Shown: positions 51,307 through 59,977, numbered from the stretch's first letter. The stretch: 64,000 bases of DNA from Paenibacillus_G filicis (GCF_038070315.1 NZ_JBBPCC010000020.1:62001-126000); one strand, 5' to 3'. Program-made: numbers and translations. The notes: generated from the letters alone by a model not told the origin.

Positions 51307-52104
51307 ATGGGAGAGGCAATCGTCATCACTTCAGGGAAAGGCGGCGTTGGCAAGACGACGACGTCGGCTAACATTGGGACGGCTTTGGCGCTGCAAGGGA
51401 AGAAGGTTGTGATGGTCGATACGGATATCGGCCTGCGTAACTTGGATGTCGTCATGGGGCTAGAGAACCGGATCATCTATGATCTGATCGATGTGGCCGA
51501 AGGACGCTGTCGCCTGGCTCAAGCCCTGGTGAAGGACAAGCGCTTTGACGAGCTGTATATGCTTCCTGCTGCCCAAACCAAGGATAAGCACGCTATCTCT
51601 CCGGATGCGGTTCGGCAGATCGTGCTGGAACTGAAGCGTGAGTTCGAGTTCGTCATTATTGACTGTCCGGCAGGGATTGAGCAGGGCTTCAAGAATGCCG
51701 TAGCCGGCGCGGACAAAGCGATCGTCGTCACCACCCCGGAGAATGCTGCGGTGCGGGATGCCGACCGGATTATCGGATTGCTGGAGAAGGAGCCGAATGT
51801 AGAGTCGCCTAAGCTGATCATCAACCGGATCAGACCGCTTATGATGAAGAAGGGCGAGATGTTGGATATCGACGAAATCTGCTCGGTGCTAGCGATTGAT
51901 CTGCTGGGGATCGTGCCGGATGATGAGTATGTGATCAAGGCCGCGAATTCTGGGGAACCGACTGTAATGAATCCGAATTCGAGAGCGGCCATCGCTTACC
52001 GGAACATCGCACGCCGTATGCTCGGGGACACGGTGCCTTTGATGCAGCTGGAAGATCGTGCGGGGATGTTCGGGAAAATGAAAAAGTTTTTCGGGATAGG
52101 ATGA
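51307..52104 (+). CDS. minD: Septum site-determining ATPase MinD
   Basis: 265 residues. Deviant Walker A 'SGKGGVGKTT' (9-18), 'VDTDIGLRNLDVVMG', and a C-terminal amphipathic helix ('MFGKMKKFFGIG') that binds membrane. It recruits MinC to block polar division. ATG 51307 is eight bases after AAGGAG; an in-frame GTG at 51298 overlaps that site. rodA starts seven bases downstream. Confidence 0.97.
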   Translation: MGEAIVITSGKGGVGKTTTSANIGTALALQGKKVVMVDTDIGLRNLDVVMGLENRIIYDLIDVAEGRCRLAQALVKDKRFDELYMLPAAQTKDKHAISPDAVRQIVLELKREFEFVIIDCPAGIEQGFKNAVAGADKAIVVTTPENAAVRDADRIIGLLEKEPNVESPKLIINRIRPLMMKKGEMLDIDEICSVLAIDLLGIVPDDEYVIKAANSGEPTVMNPNSRAAIAYRNIARRMLGDTVPLMQLEDRAGMFGKMKKFFGIG

Positions 52105-52111
52105 ACGCAAG

Positions 52112-53254
52112 GTGCTGCACAAGTTTAAGAAGATAGATCCCCTGATCGTTGCGCTGCTTATTGTGCTCATCTTGATCGGTGCTTTTCTGCAATACAGTGT
52201 CGGGGTGGGCAATCCCAAGTTTGCATTCGATGTGAAGAAGAGCACGGTAATTTATATCATCTCGATTTTGGCTTTCTTGGGCATGGCTTACTTTGATTAT
52301 CGGATTTTGACCAAGATTTCGCATTATTTGTATGCCTTCGGCGTGCTATTGCTGGTGGCGGTCTATTTCTTCGGTTCGAATATCAACAATGCCCAAGGAT
52401 GGTTCAGGTTCGGCTTTCTGGATTTTCAGCCTGTCGAGCTGATGAAAATCATATTGATCATCACGCTGGCAACCTTCATGGCCCGCCGCAAGGGCGAACC
52501 CCTGGAGCTGCTTCGGGATATCCTGCCGATTGGCGTGCTGGTAGCCATCCCGATCGGGCTTGTCTTGCTGCAGCCTGATTTCGGCAATGGCTTGATCCTA
52601 GCTGTGTTGCTAGTCGGTATGCTTTGGATCGGTAACATCAAGGCCAGATTTGTGGCACTCGGCGCATCTATCATAGGGGGCATCGCCTATCTGATGGTGT
52701 ATATGGTGACTCATTTCTATGAGGAGCTCATGGCGTTTCTGACTGCGCAAAACCTCCCTAGGCAATGGATTGTTCGAATCAATACCTTTGTTAATCCGGC
52801 TATTGCCGATAAGGACCATTCTTATCATGTAGACAGCGCGATCCGCGCGATCGGTTCAGGCTTTCTCACGGGAGAGGGGTATCTGAAGGGGTCTTCTTCA
52901 CGTCTGGTGCCCTATGCGTATTCGGATTCGATCTTTTCCGTAGTGGGTGAGGAATTCGGCTTTGTCGGCTCTTCGGTCTTGCTGCTCCTTTATTTCATAT
53001 TGATCTATCGGATGATTCTCATTGCTCTATACAGCCACAACCATGCGGGCTCATTCATTATTATCGGGATCGTCTCGATGCTGGTATTCCAGATCTTCCA
53101 GAATGTAGGGATGATGATGAAGATTATGCCGCTTACGGGGATCACGCTGCCCTTTGTCAGCTATGGAGGGACATCGCTGCTGATTAATATGATGTCCATG
53201 GGGCTGGTCATGAGTATTAAGATGCATGATGATAAGCTGCTCGATGAGGATTAG
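52112..53254 (+). CDS. rodA: RodA-type SEDS peptidoglycan glycosyltransferase
   Basis: 380 residues with about ten membrane segments. SEDS signatures: 'GWFRFGFLDFQPVELMKI', 'LQPDFGNGLI' and the C-terminal 'MPLTGITLPFVSYGGTSLL'. The extracellular loop carries 'GSGFLTGEGYLKGSSSRLVPYAYSDSIF' residues. The mreBCD-minCD context favours RodA (elongation) over FtsW or SpoVE. GTG 52112 is the likely start. It closes the shape/division cluster with a terminator. Confidence 0.93.
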   Translation: MLHKFKKIDPLIVALLIVLILIGAFLQYSVGVGNPKFAFDVKKSTVIYIISILAFLGMAYFDYRILTKISHYLYAFGVLLLVAVYFFGSNINNAQGWFRFGFLDFQPVELMKIILIITLATFMARRKGEPLELLRDILPIGVLVAIPIGLVLLQPDFGNGLILAVLLVGMLWIGNIKARFVALGASIIGGIAYLMVYMVTHFYEELMAFLTAQNLPRQWIVRINTFVNPAIADKDHSYHVDSAIRAIGSGFLTGEGYLKGSSSRLVPYAYSDSIFSVVGEEFGFVGSSVLLLLYFILIYRMILIALYSHNHAGSFIIIGIVSMLVFQIFQNVGMMMKIMPLTGITLPFVSYGGTSLLINMMSMGLVMSIKMHDDKLLDED

Positions 53255-53294
53255 GAGAGTAGTGACGGGTTAATGACAACAAAGACGAAACGGC

Positions 53295-53339
53295 AAATAC
53301 GCCAGCGAGGAGAGCAACTTGCTGACGTATTTTTATTTT
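53295..53339 (+). terminator. Terminator after rodA
   Basis: AAATACGCCAGC pairs with GCTGACGTATTT (one mismatch), followed by TTATTTTG. Confidence 0.8.
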
Positions 53340-53414
53340 GACAACAACTGGGTCTGCTTAGATCCGGTTATTTTGCTATTTAAGAGGCATCGTGGCGTAT
53401 CTCCCGGCCTGCGC

Positions 53415-53443
53415 GTATATTTGCGCGTACAAGCTCATAGGAT
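53415..53443 (+). promoter_or_regulatory. sigma-E promoter of spoIVFA-spoIVFB
   Basis: GTATATT (53415-53421), a 14-base spacer and CATAGGAT (53436-53443) agree with the sigma-E consensus (KMATATT, CATACAHT) at most positions. In Bacillus spoIVF is a sigma-E operon. The predicted transcript start, about 53450, supports GTG 53484 as start codon. Confidence 0.7.
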
Positions 53444-53483
53444 GGATTGAATGAGCGATTCAGGTGGCGAGGAGGTCATCGGC

Positions 53484-54425
53484 GTGAATACGAGGAAAAA
53501 CGTGCGCGACCGCAGAACGGAGAAGATCCGCAAGCTCCAGGAGCATGCCTGGCGAGGCGGCCATGGGGAGCCGGTGCTTACCCATATGAGCTTCCCTCAT
53601 GAAGGGGAATCGGCCCGCTATGGCCGAATAGATTCTCCAGACAGACCGCTCGTAGCGGGCCGTTTGGAATATGAATATGGGGATGTACCCCCTGTAGCTC
53701 CCAGGTTCCCGGACCCCGAGGAGGAATGGAAACGGAAGTATGAGCGTGAATGGTCTTCCTATGATACTCATTCCCGGAGGCGTGAGTACAATGAGCAGCC
53801 CGGCCGGCCAGGGCTGAACCGCTTCGGTCTGAGGCTGGTGCTCAGCGGCCTGCTCTTCGCAGCCGTATGGGGCTTGTATCGTCTCGATCATCCTCTGGCT
53901 GAGAGGGGCCGCTCGCTCGTCGCAGGGGCCTTGACGGAGCCGCTGGATACCTCGGCGCTGGCGGCTTGGTATGAGCAGCATTTCGGCGGGGCGCCGTCGT
54001 TTCTGCCGGCCATCAACAGCGGAGCTCGGCATCAGGATGCAGAGAAGGTGGCCTCGCTGCCCAAGCATTATTTTACACCCGTGGAAGGCAAGCTGATTGC
54101 GGCTTTCACGCCGAATCAGGGTGGCGTTCTGATGGAGGCCCCGGGTGGCACGCCGGTAGCTGCTGTAGATACGGGGATGGTGATTTTCGCCGGTCAGAAG
54201 GATAATACCGGCTTTACAGTGGTGCTTCGGCATTCCGGGGGAATGGAATCGACCTACGGGCATCTGGGTGCTAGCAGCATCCGGCTGAACGATTGGGTCA
54301 AGGGAGGCGAGACGGTAGGCATACTGGCGAGGCCTGTGTCTGGACAAGCGCCTGGTACCTTGTTCTTCTCCTTTTCCAAAGAAGGCAAACCTGTCGACCC
54401 GGCGGATGTGATCCCGATTGAGTAG
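53484..54425 (+). CDS. spoIVFA: SpoIVFA-like regulator of pro-sigma-K processing, degenerate M23 domain
   Basis: 313 residues. A basic, low-complexity N-terminal part (to about 115) precedes one membrane segment (about 118-135, 'GLRLVLSGLLFAAVWGLY'). The C-terminal domain is LytM/M23-like ('AVDTGMVIFAG', 'STYGHLGASSIRLNDWVKGGETVGIL') but lacks the H-x(3)-D zinc motif, so it should not be a peptidase. SpoIVFA holds SpoIVFB inactive until the forespore signal arrives. GTG 53484 is behind AGGAGG; an ATG at 53451 would sit on the transcript start. It overlaps spoIVFB by 8 bases. Confidence 0.85.
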   Translation: MNTRKNVRDRRTEKIRKLQEHAWRGGHGEPVLTHMSFPHEGESARYGRIDSPDRPLVAGRLEYEYGDVPPVAPRFPDPEEEWKRKYEREWSSYDTHSRRREYNEQPGRPGLNRFGLRLVLSGLLFAAVWGLYRLDHPLAERGRSLVAGALTEPLDTSALAAWYEQHFGGAPSFLPAINSGARHQDAEKVASLPKHYFTPVEGKLIAAFTPNQGGVLMEAPGGTPVAAVDTGMVIFAGQKDNTGFTVVLRHSGGMESTYGHLGASSIRLNDWVKGGETVGILARPVSGQAPGTLFFSFSKEGKPVDPADVIPIE

Positions 54426-55323
54426 GCTGCGCTTTGCACCCTGGAACGTCTGGTTCGGTATTTCCTTTCGCCTCCACCCCTTGTTCACGCTGCTGCTGCT
54501 GTTGTCGCTGCTGACCGGATATGCGGTCGAGATTCTGACGTTGTTCGGCATCGTATTGACGCATGAATTGGGGCATGTAGCGGCAGCGCGGAGTCTGGGG
54601 TGGCGGGTCCGCGAGGTACAATTGCTTCCCTTCGGCGGTGTGGCGGTGATGGAGGAAGCCCCTGGAACGACGGCTGCCCACGAGCTGGCGGTGGCTTTGG
54701 CGGGTCCGCTGCAGAATGTCTGGATGATGGCCGTTGCCTATGCGCTGACAGGGCTCGGTGTACTTCCGCCCTTATGGGGCGAATATTTTATACAGGCGAA
54801 TGCGATCATTGCTGTGTTCAACCTGCTGCCGGTGCTCCCGCTGGATGGGGGCAAAGTGATGTCGGCGCTGTTCGGATTATGGCTGCCCTATCAGCGAACG
54901 CTGCAGCTGGCCTCCGGCGTGAGTCTTGTCTTCAGTTTGGCCATTGTGGCTGCAGCCGGCCTTCACGCTTTTGCAGGGAAAGGCGGCATCCAGCTGAACT
55001 GGCTGCTGATCGGACTGTTTCTGCTGGCCTCTAACTGGTATGAGCGGCGTGGAGTGCCTTACCGGTTCTTGCGCTTCTTGCTGGGCCGGGAGGGGAAGTT
55101 CGACAGCCGGATTTCCCGCGGGACTCTTGCAGGTCCCATCGTCGTCCAGGGGCAGCGCAAGGCGGGGGAAATCGTCCGCTTGTTTATGCGTGACCGGTAT
55201 CATTTGGTCGTTGTCGTGGATGAGCAGCTCCGCATCCGTCACATCATCCCGGAGCAGCAGATGCTGGACTGTTATTTTGACGAGACGAAACGAGAACGGC
55301 CGGTGGCTGAGCTTTTCGCTTGA
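54418..55323 (+). CDS. spoIVFB: SpoIVFB, intramembrane metalloprotease for pro-sigma-K
   Basis: 301 residues, site-2 protease family. The active site is His49-Glu50-x-x-His53 ('HELGH') with Asp143 in 'NLLPVLPLDGGKV', matching the order in the Bacillus enzyme. About six membrane segments are followed by a C-terminal CBS domain ('AGPIVVQGQRKAGEIVRLF') that binds ATP. It cuts pro-sigma-K in the mother cell. TTG 54418 overlaps the spoIVFA stop; a start further in is possible. Confidence 0.93.
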   Translation: MSRLRFAPWNVWFGISFRLHPLFTLLLLLSLLTGYAVEILTLFGIVLTHELGHVAAARSLGWRVREVQLLPFGGVAVMEEAPGTTAAHELAVALAGPLQNVWMMAVAYALTGLGVLPPLWGEYFIQANAIIAVFNLLPVLPLDGGKVMSALFGLWLPYQRTLQLASGVSLVFSLAIVAAAGLHAFAGKGGIQLNWLLIGLFLLASNWYERRGVPYRFLRFLLGREGKFDSRISRGTLAGPIVVQGQRKAGEIVRLFMRDRYHLVVVVDEQLRIRHIIPEQQMLDCYFDETKRERPVAELFA

Positions 55324-55331
55324 GTCCGGAG

Positions 55332-55349
55332 CTGCCCGTTAACGGGCAG
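55332..55349. repeat. Perfect 18-bp palindrome upstream of the RNase G gene
   Basis: CTGCCCGTTAACGGGCAG lies about 20 bases upstream of the -10 element, where the -35 would be. It has no T tract. Confidence 0.85.
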
Positions 55350-55364
55350 AGCCCGCAGGATTAT

Positions 55365-55372
55365 GTTACAAT
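55365..55372 (+). promoter_or_regulatory. Extended -10 promoter of the RNase G gene
   Basis: TGT followed by TACAAT (55367-55372), about 22 bases before the start codon region. Confidence 0.5.
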
Positions 55373-55393
55373 AGACCCGAGGTGTTGCCGGAC

Positions 55394-56635
55394 ATGAAAC
55401 GTATATTGGTGAAATGCGATCAGGAGCATACCGAGGTGGCTGTTGTCGAATTCGGCAAGCTTACCGAGTACTATAGAGGGCATCGGGATCAAGGACAACT
55501 CGCAGGTAACATTTATATAGGCCGTATCGTCCGCGTGCTTCAGGGCATGCAGGCGGCCTTTGTGGATATTGGACTGGAGCGTAACGGATTTCTGTACATT
55601 GACGACGTGCTTCCGGCGAACTTGGACAAACAGCCGAAGGAGAAGCCGCCGATTCACGATCTGGTCCATGTCGGACAGCAGGTGATGGTTCAGGTGGTCA
55701 AGGAGCCTGTGGGCAGCAAGGGAGCCCGCGTCACCACGCATTACTCCATCCCAGGCAGGTTTGGCGTCTATATGCCGAGTGCGGATTATGTGGGCGTGTC
55801 GCGCAAGATCGAGCAGGCCTCCGAGCGGGACAGGCTGAAGCGGATGGCGGAGCGGCAGCTCCAGCCCGGTGAAGGCTTTATCGTTCGTACGGCGGCGCTG
55901 GGCGAGACAGAGGAAGCGCTGGCCGCGGACCTGAGCGAGCTTCGCGGCCGTTGGGGGCTGCTTGCTGCGGCTGCGGGAAGGGAAGGCGCTGTGCCCCGTC
56001 AGGTACATAGCGACCTGGACATGCTGCCCAGACTGATCCGCGACGTGTTCCGTGAGGACGTGCAGGAGGTGCTCGTCAGCTCCCGAGAGGTGCAGGAGCT
56101 CGTGCTGGGCGTGCTCTCCGTACCCGGTACGCTGGCGCTGATGGGCCGGGTGAATGTGCACCTGGGGCGCGATGTGATGGATGATTACGGCATTGCCAAA
56201 CAGCTGGAGCTGGCGCTGCGCCGCAAGGTGTGGCTGGACAATGGCGGCTATCTAATCGTGGACCGGACGGAGGCGCTGACGGTATTTGACGTGAATACGG
56301 GCAAGTATACCGGCTCGGTGGACTTGGAGCAGACCGTATTCGATACGAATATGGAGGCGGCACGCGAGATTGCCAGGCTGCTTCGTCTGCGTGACATAGG
56401 CGGTCTGATCGTGATTGATTTTATCGATATGGAAACGCCCGAGCGCCGCAATCAGGTGCTGGACGAGCTGAATCAGGAGGTCCGCAAGGACCGTACGAAG
56501 ACGGTCGTCGTAGGCTGGACCAAGCTGGGCCTGGTCGAGATGACGCGCAAGAAGGTGCGCGACAGCAAGGAGACGACGGCACTTGAGCCTTGCTCGTCAT
56601 GTGGAGGCACCGGCTTTGCAAATAGAGGAAAATAA
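55394..56635 (+). CDS. rng: Ribonuclease E/G family endonuclease
   Basis: 413 residues, the short RNase G form. An N-terminal S1 domain ('NIYIGRIVRVLQGMQAAFVDIGLERNGFLYIDD' residues, about 38-70) precedes the catalytic domain. The magnesium-binding aspartates are in 'VFDVNTGKYTG' and 'VIDFIDME'. The C terminus ends with the zinc-link 'CSSCGG'. B. subtilis lacks this enzyme; many Paenibacillaceae and clostridia have it just before rplU. It cleaves single-stranded AU-rich RNA and matures rRNA. ATG 55394 is nine bases after GAGGTG. Confidence 0.93.
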   Translation: MKRILVKCDQEHTEVAVVEFGKLTEYYRGHRDQGQLAGNIYIGRIVRVLQGMQAAFVDIGLERNGFLYIDDVLPANLDKQPKEKPPIHDLVHVGQQVMVQVVKEPVGSKGARVTTHYSIPGRFGVYMPSADYVGVSRKIEQASERDRLKRMAERQLQPGEGFIVRTAALGETEEALAADLSELRGRWGLLAAAAGREGAVPRQVHSDLDMLPRLIRDVFREDVQEVLVSSREVQELVLGVLSVPGTLALMGRVNVHLGRDVMDDYGIAKQLELALRRKVWLDNGGYLIVDRTEALTVFDVNTGKYTGSVDLEQTVFDTNMEAAREIARLLRLRDIGGLIVIDFIDMETPERRNQVLDELNQEVRKDRTKTVVVGWTKLGLVEMTRKKVRDSKETTALEPCSSCGGTGFANRGK

Positions 56636-56639
56636 ATCG

Positions 56640-56669
56640 TTGCATACCGGGTGCTGTTTGTGGTAGAAT
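56640..56669 (+). promoter_or_regulatory. sigma-A promoter of rplU
   Basis: TTGCAT (56640-56645), 18 bases, TAGAAT (56664-56669). Confidence 0.7.
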
Positions 56670-56675
56670 GATCGG

Positions 56676-56785
56676 GTGTGTTGCTATAGCATGCTGTAAC
56701 CGCTCGAAGCGGGTCCCCCAAGCGCTTGTCCTTACGGACAAGTCACCTGGCTTATAGGCGAGTCTGAGACATGAGGAGGTGCAAC
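56676..56785 (+). promoter_or_regulatory. Ribosomal protein L21 leader
   Basis: The leader of about 110 bases is densely structured: CCGCT/AGCGG (56700-56712) and CTTGTCC/GGACAAG (56725-56742) hairpins, in the place of the known Firmicutes L21 leader before rplU-prp-rpmA. In that family L21 binds its own leader. I compared position and hairpins, not a covariance model. Confidence 0.65.
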
Positions 56786-56786
56786 T

Positions 56787-57098
56787 ATGTACGCAATTAT
56801 TGAAACAGGCGGTAAACAATACAAAGTTTCCGAAGGTGATGTTCTCTACATCGAGAAACTGGAAGTCGGCGCTGGTGATGCGGTTACTTTTGACCGTGTT
56901 CTGGCTGTATCGAACGAAGGTGGCTTGACTGTAGGCGCTCCACTGGTTTCCGGCGCTACCGTTTCCGGTAAAGTCGAGAAGCACGGCAAAGGCCAAAAGG
57001 TCATCGTTTACAAGTACAAAGCGAAGAAGAACTATCGTCGCAAGCAAGGTCATCGTCAACCGTACACGAAAGTTGTGATCGAGAAGATCCAAGCGTAA
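56787..57098 (+). CDS. rplU: 50S ribosomal protein L21
   Basis: 103 residues. N-terminal 'MYAIIETGGKQYKV' and C-terminal 'RRKQGHRQPYTKVVIEKI' are the L21 signatures. It binds 23S rRNA with L20. AGGAGGTG precedes the ATG. Confidence 0.98.
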   Translation: MYAIIETGGKQYKVSEGDVLYIEKLEVGAGDAVTFDRVLAVSNEGGLTVGAPLVSGATVSGKVEKHGKGQKVIVYKYKAKKNYRRKQGHRQPYTKVVIEKIQA

Positions 57099-57105
57099 GA
57101 ACGAC

Positions 57106-57444
57106 ATGATTCGCATCAAGATTAATCGAGGCGCGGATGGTCGGATCGTACGGTTTCATGTCGACGGACATGCGCAATATGATGAGCGCGGCAAGGATAT
57201 TGTGTGCGCGGGCGTATCGGCGGTGACGGTCGGCACGGTAAACGCTATTGAGGTGTTAACCGGTGTGCAGTTGAATACCCGGATGAAGCACGGATTTCTG
57301 AGCGCGGATATTTCGCCACAGACCGACGCGGATACGGATAGCAAGGTGCAGTTATTACTTGAAGGCATGGTCGTCATGCTGCAATCTATACAACAATCGT
57401 ACGGCGCATATATAGCAATGCAAGACCACCCATCATCGAAGTAA
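57106..57444 (+). CDS. prp: Ribosomal-processing cysteine protease Prp
   Basis: 112 residues. The catalytic His22 ('VDGHAQY') and Cys34 ('DIVCAGVSAV') match the Staphylococcus enzyme. It removes the N-terminal extension of L27, which is encoded by the next gene and has such an extension. It lies seven bases after rplU and 14 before rpmA. Confidence 0.95.
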   Translation: MIRIKINRGADGRIVRFHVDGHAQYDERGKDIVCAGVSAVTVGTVNAIEVLTGVQLNTRMKHGFLSADISPQTDADTDSKVQLLLEGMVVMLQSIQQSYGAYIAMQDHPSSK

Positions 57445-57458
57445 GGAGGTAGACACAA

Positions 57459-57770
57459 ATGTTGAAATTGGATCTCCAGTTATTCGCGTCCAAGAAGGGC
57501 GTAGGCTCCACGAAAAACGGACGTGACAGCATCGCGAAGCGCCTTGGCGTGAAGCGTGCTGACGGTCAAACCGTGACTGCCGGCAGCATTCTCGTTCGTC
57601 AACGCGGAACGAAAATTCATCCGGGCAACAACGTAGGCATCGGCTCCGACGATACGCTGTTCGCGAAAGTCGAGGGCGTCGTGAAATTCGAGCGCCTTGG
57701 CCGTGACCGCAAAAAAGTGAGCGTCTACCCTGTAGTAGCTGCACCCGTAGCTGCTGCGGTAGAGGTGTAA
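57459..57770 (+). CDS. rpmA: 50S ribosomal protein L27 with Prp-cleaved N-terminal extension
   Basis: 103 residues. The leader 'MLKLDLQLF' precedes 'ASKKGVGSTKNGRDS', the mature L27 start; Prp should cut between Phe9 and Ala10. The residue before Phe is Leu rather than the more common Phe. The mature N terminus reaches the peptidyl-transferase centre. A short Ala/Val-rich tail closes the protein. Confidence 0.98.
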   Translation: MLKLDLQLFASKKGVGSTKNGRDSIAKRLGVKRADGQTVTAGSILVRQRGTKIHPGNNVGIGSDDTLFAKVEGVVKFERLGRDRKKVSVYPVVAAPVAAAVEV

Positions 57771-57786
57771 CATCAACGAAACGTCC

Positions 57787-57824
57787 AAACCCTGGCGAAC
57801 TAAGCTTCGCCAGGGTTTGTTTTG
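57787..57824 (+). terminator. Terminator after rpmA
   Basis: A perfect 13-bp stem, AAACCCTGGCGAA with its complement, followed by GTTTTGTTG. Confidence 0.9.
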
Positions 57825-57923
57825 TTGAGCGAAGCTGGGAAAATGTTCTTCAGTCGTGAACTTTGCCAGGCATCATGCTATACTGTTAAGGACATGGAAT
57901 GATGCGGAACGGAGAGATCGAGC

Positions 57924-58592
57924 ATGGCATCGAATGCAAAAGCCGAAGGTTACGCACATCTGCCTACGGACGAGCCTGAGCGGGATTCCGCGGCATCGGA
58001 GAGTACCAGGCTGGCGTCCGAGCAGGACTTGCGTATGCTTCGTCTGTTCAATCACTACAGGCATGATTGGATGAATGACATTCAGGTCTTGATGGGTTAC
58101 GTCCAATTGAAGAAGTATGATAAATTACCGGCTATGATGGAGAAAATAAAAGATAAGGTACAGCAGGAAAGCTTGATCTCCAAGCTCGGCATTCCATCGC
58201 TGATTCTTTTTCTTTTGAACTTTCAGGCGGAAGTAAAGGAGCTTCAGCTCGATGTTCGGATGAATGAAGAGATCCGTCTCCATGAGCTGCCAGGGTGGGA
58301 AGACGTCGAGGAGGGCATTAAGCGGATCTTGGCAGGATTCCGGAAGGAAGCAGCCTCTTCCCCGTACTCTGATGATAACAATCTGGAGCTGGTCTGGACG
58401 AAACTCGAGCATGAGCTCCGCCTGGATATTCGCTATACCGGTGTCTGCCAGGCGGAGAGGGTGCGTCAGCTGGAGCAGGGGCTGATCCGGTTCTGGGAAA
58501 CCCAGCAGACGAGGATTCAAAGCAACTATGAGGAGCAAGAGGTGCTATGGAGCGTCCAGTGGACACTAACCGGCACGGAGCTGGAACGATAA
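57924..58592 (+). CDS. spo0B: Spo0B-like sporulation phosphotransferase
   Basis: 222 residues. The phosphoacceptor helix 'FNHYRHDWMNDIQVLMGYVQ' (about residues 42-61) contains the H-box His, in the form 'HYRHDWMN' of Spo0B. Spo0B passes phosphate from Spo0F to Spo0A. The N-terminal 35 residues are an extension not seen in the shorter Bacillus protein, and the C-terminal ATPase-like domain is degenerate. It lies between rpmA and obg as in Bacillus, and a TGC-TATACT extended -10 near 57876-57884 may serve it. Confidence 0.88.
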   Translation: MASNAKAEGYAHLPTDEPERDSAASESTRLASEQDLRMLRLFNHYRHDWMNDIQVLMGYVQLKKYDKLPAMMEKIKDKVQQESLISKLGIPSLILFLLNFQAEVKELQLDVRMNEEIRLHELPGWEDVEEGIKRILAGFRKEAASSPYSDDNNLELVWTKLEHELRLDIRYTGVCQAERVRQLEQGLIRFWETQQTRIQSNYEEQEVLWSVQWTLTGTELER

Positions 58593-58606
58593 GAGGGTGA
58601 GAGATC

Positions 58607-59908
58607 ATGTTTGTAGATAAAGCTAAAATTTATGTCAAAGGCGGCGACGGCGGCGACGGACTCGTGGCGTTTATCCGGGAGAAGTATGTACCCGAAGGCG
58701 GTCCGGGCGGTGGCGATGGCGGCGACGGCGGCGATGTGATTTTCCGTGTAGACGAAGGCTTGCGTACGCTGGTTGACTTCCGCTATCAGAAGCATTTCAA
58801 GGCGGATCGCGGGGAAAAAGGACGTAATAAAAGCCGTCATGGCGCCAACGCCGACGATATGGTGGTACGTGTGCCTCCTGGCACCGTGGTGCTGGACGAC
58901 GATTCGCAGGAAATCATCGCAGATCTGACCCGCCATGGTCAGGAAGTGATTATTGCCAAGGGAGGACGCGGCGGACGCGGCAACACCCGTTTTGCGACGG
59001 CCAATAATACGGCTCCGGAAATTGCCGAGAATGGCGAGGAAGGACAAGAGCGCTGGGTTGTGCTGGAGCTCAAGGTTATGGCGGATGTAGGGCTTGTCGG
59101 ATTCCCGAGTGTGGGCAAATCGACACTGCTTTCCGTCGTTTCGGGGGCCAAGCCCAAGATCGGAGCTTATCACTTTACGACGCTGACGCCCAATCTGGGT
59201 GTCGTCGAGGTTGGCGACGGCCGCAGCTTTGTGATGGCCGATTTGCCTGGCTTGATCGAGGGCGCGCACGAAGGCGTGGGCCTCGGGCATGAATTCCTGC
59301 GGCATGTGGAACGGACAAGGGTTATTGTCCATGTGGTAGATATGGCCGGTACAGAGGGACGCGATCCGTTCGATGACTGGCTGAAAATCAACGAAGAGCT
59401 CAAGCTGTACAATGCGAAGCTGGAAGATCGTCCGCAGTTGATTGCGGCTAATAAGATGGATATTCCCGATGCAGAAGTGTATCTGGAATCGTTCAAAGAA
59501 CAGCTCGCCGCACGCGATCTGGAACATCCCATCTTCCCAATCTCAGCCGTCACCAAGTCGGGAATTCAGGAGCTCCTGTACAAGGCTGCTGACCTGCTGG
59601 AGACGATACCTGAGCTGCCGATGGTGGAAGATCTGGTCGAATTGTCCGAGCGCAAGGTATACCGTCTGGATGCCGATGAAGACGAAGATTTCGTTATCCA
59701 CCGCGATAATGAAGCCTATGTGGTGGAAAGTCCGAGCATCGAGCGCTTGATCAAGCGTACAAACTTCAGCACGCAGGAGTCGGTGTTGCGGTTTGCCCGT
59801 ATTCTGCGTAAGAAGGGCGTCGACAAAGCTCTGCGTCAACGTGGAGCGAAGGACGGCACGACGGTACGGATTGGCGATTTTGAGTTTGAGTTTGTCGAGC
59901 AGGAATAA
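58607..59908 (+). CDS. obg: Obg/CgtA GTPase
   Basis: 433 residues. The glycine-rich Obg fold (residues 1-158, 'GGDGGDGLVAFIREKYVP'), a GTPase domain with P-loop GFPSVGKS (165-172) and 'ADLPGLIEGAHEG', and the C-terminal OCT domain ('FVIHRDNEAYVVESPSIERL') are all present. It acts in 50S assembly and, in Bacillus, in sigma-B activation and sporulation. It starts 14 bases after spo0B, in one operon. Confidence 0.98.
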   Translation: MFVDKAKIYVKGGDGGDGLVAFIREKYVPEGGPGGGDGGDGGDVIFRVDEGLRTLVDFRYQKHFKADRGEKGRNKSRHGANADDMVVRVPPGTVVLDDDSQEIIADLTRHGQEVIIAKGGRGGRGNTRFATANNTAPEIAENGEEGQERWVVLELKVMADVGLVGFPSVGKSTLLSVVSGAKPKIGAYHFTTLTPNLGVVEVGDGRSFVMADLPGLIEGAHEGVGLGHEFLRHVERTRVIVHVVDMAGTEGRDPFDDWLKINEELKLYNAKLEDRPQLIAANKMDIPDAEVYLESFKEQLAARDLEHPIFPISAVTKSGIQELLYKAADLLETIPELPMVEDLVELSERKVYRLDADEDEDFVIHRDNEAYVVESPSIERLIKRTNFSTQESVLRFARILRKKGVDKALRQRGAKDGTTVRIGDFEFEFVEQE

Positions 59909-59931
59909 CGGGTGTTTTAACGTATATGCCC

Positions 59932-59977
59932 AAAGAGCAGACGAGGAGGTCGGTGACCTTCTGATCTGCTCTTTTTT
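59932..59977 (+). terminator. Terminator after obg
   Basis: AAAGAGCAGA pairs with TCTGCTCTTT, with an inner GGAGGTC/GACCTTC stem, followed by a T run. Confidence 0.85.
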
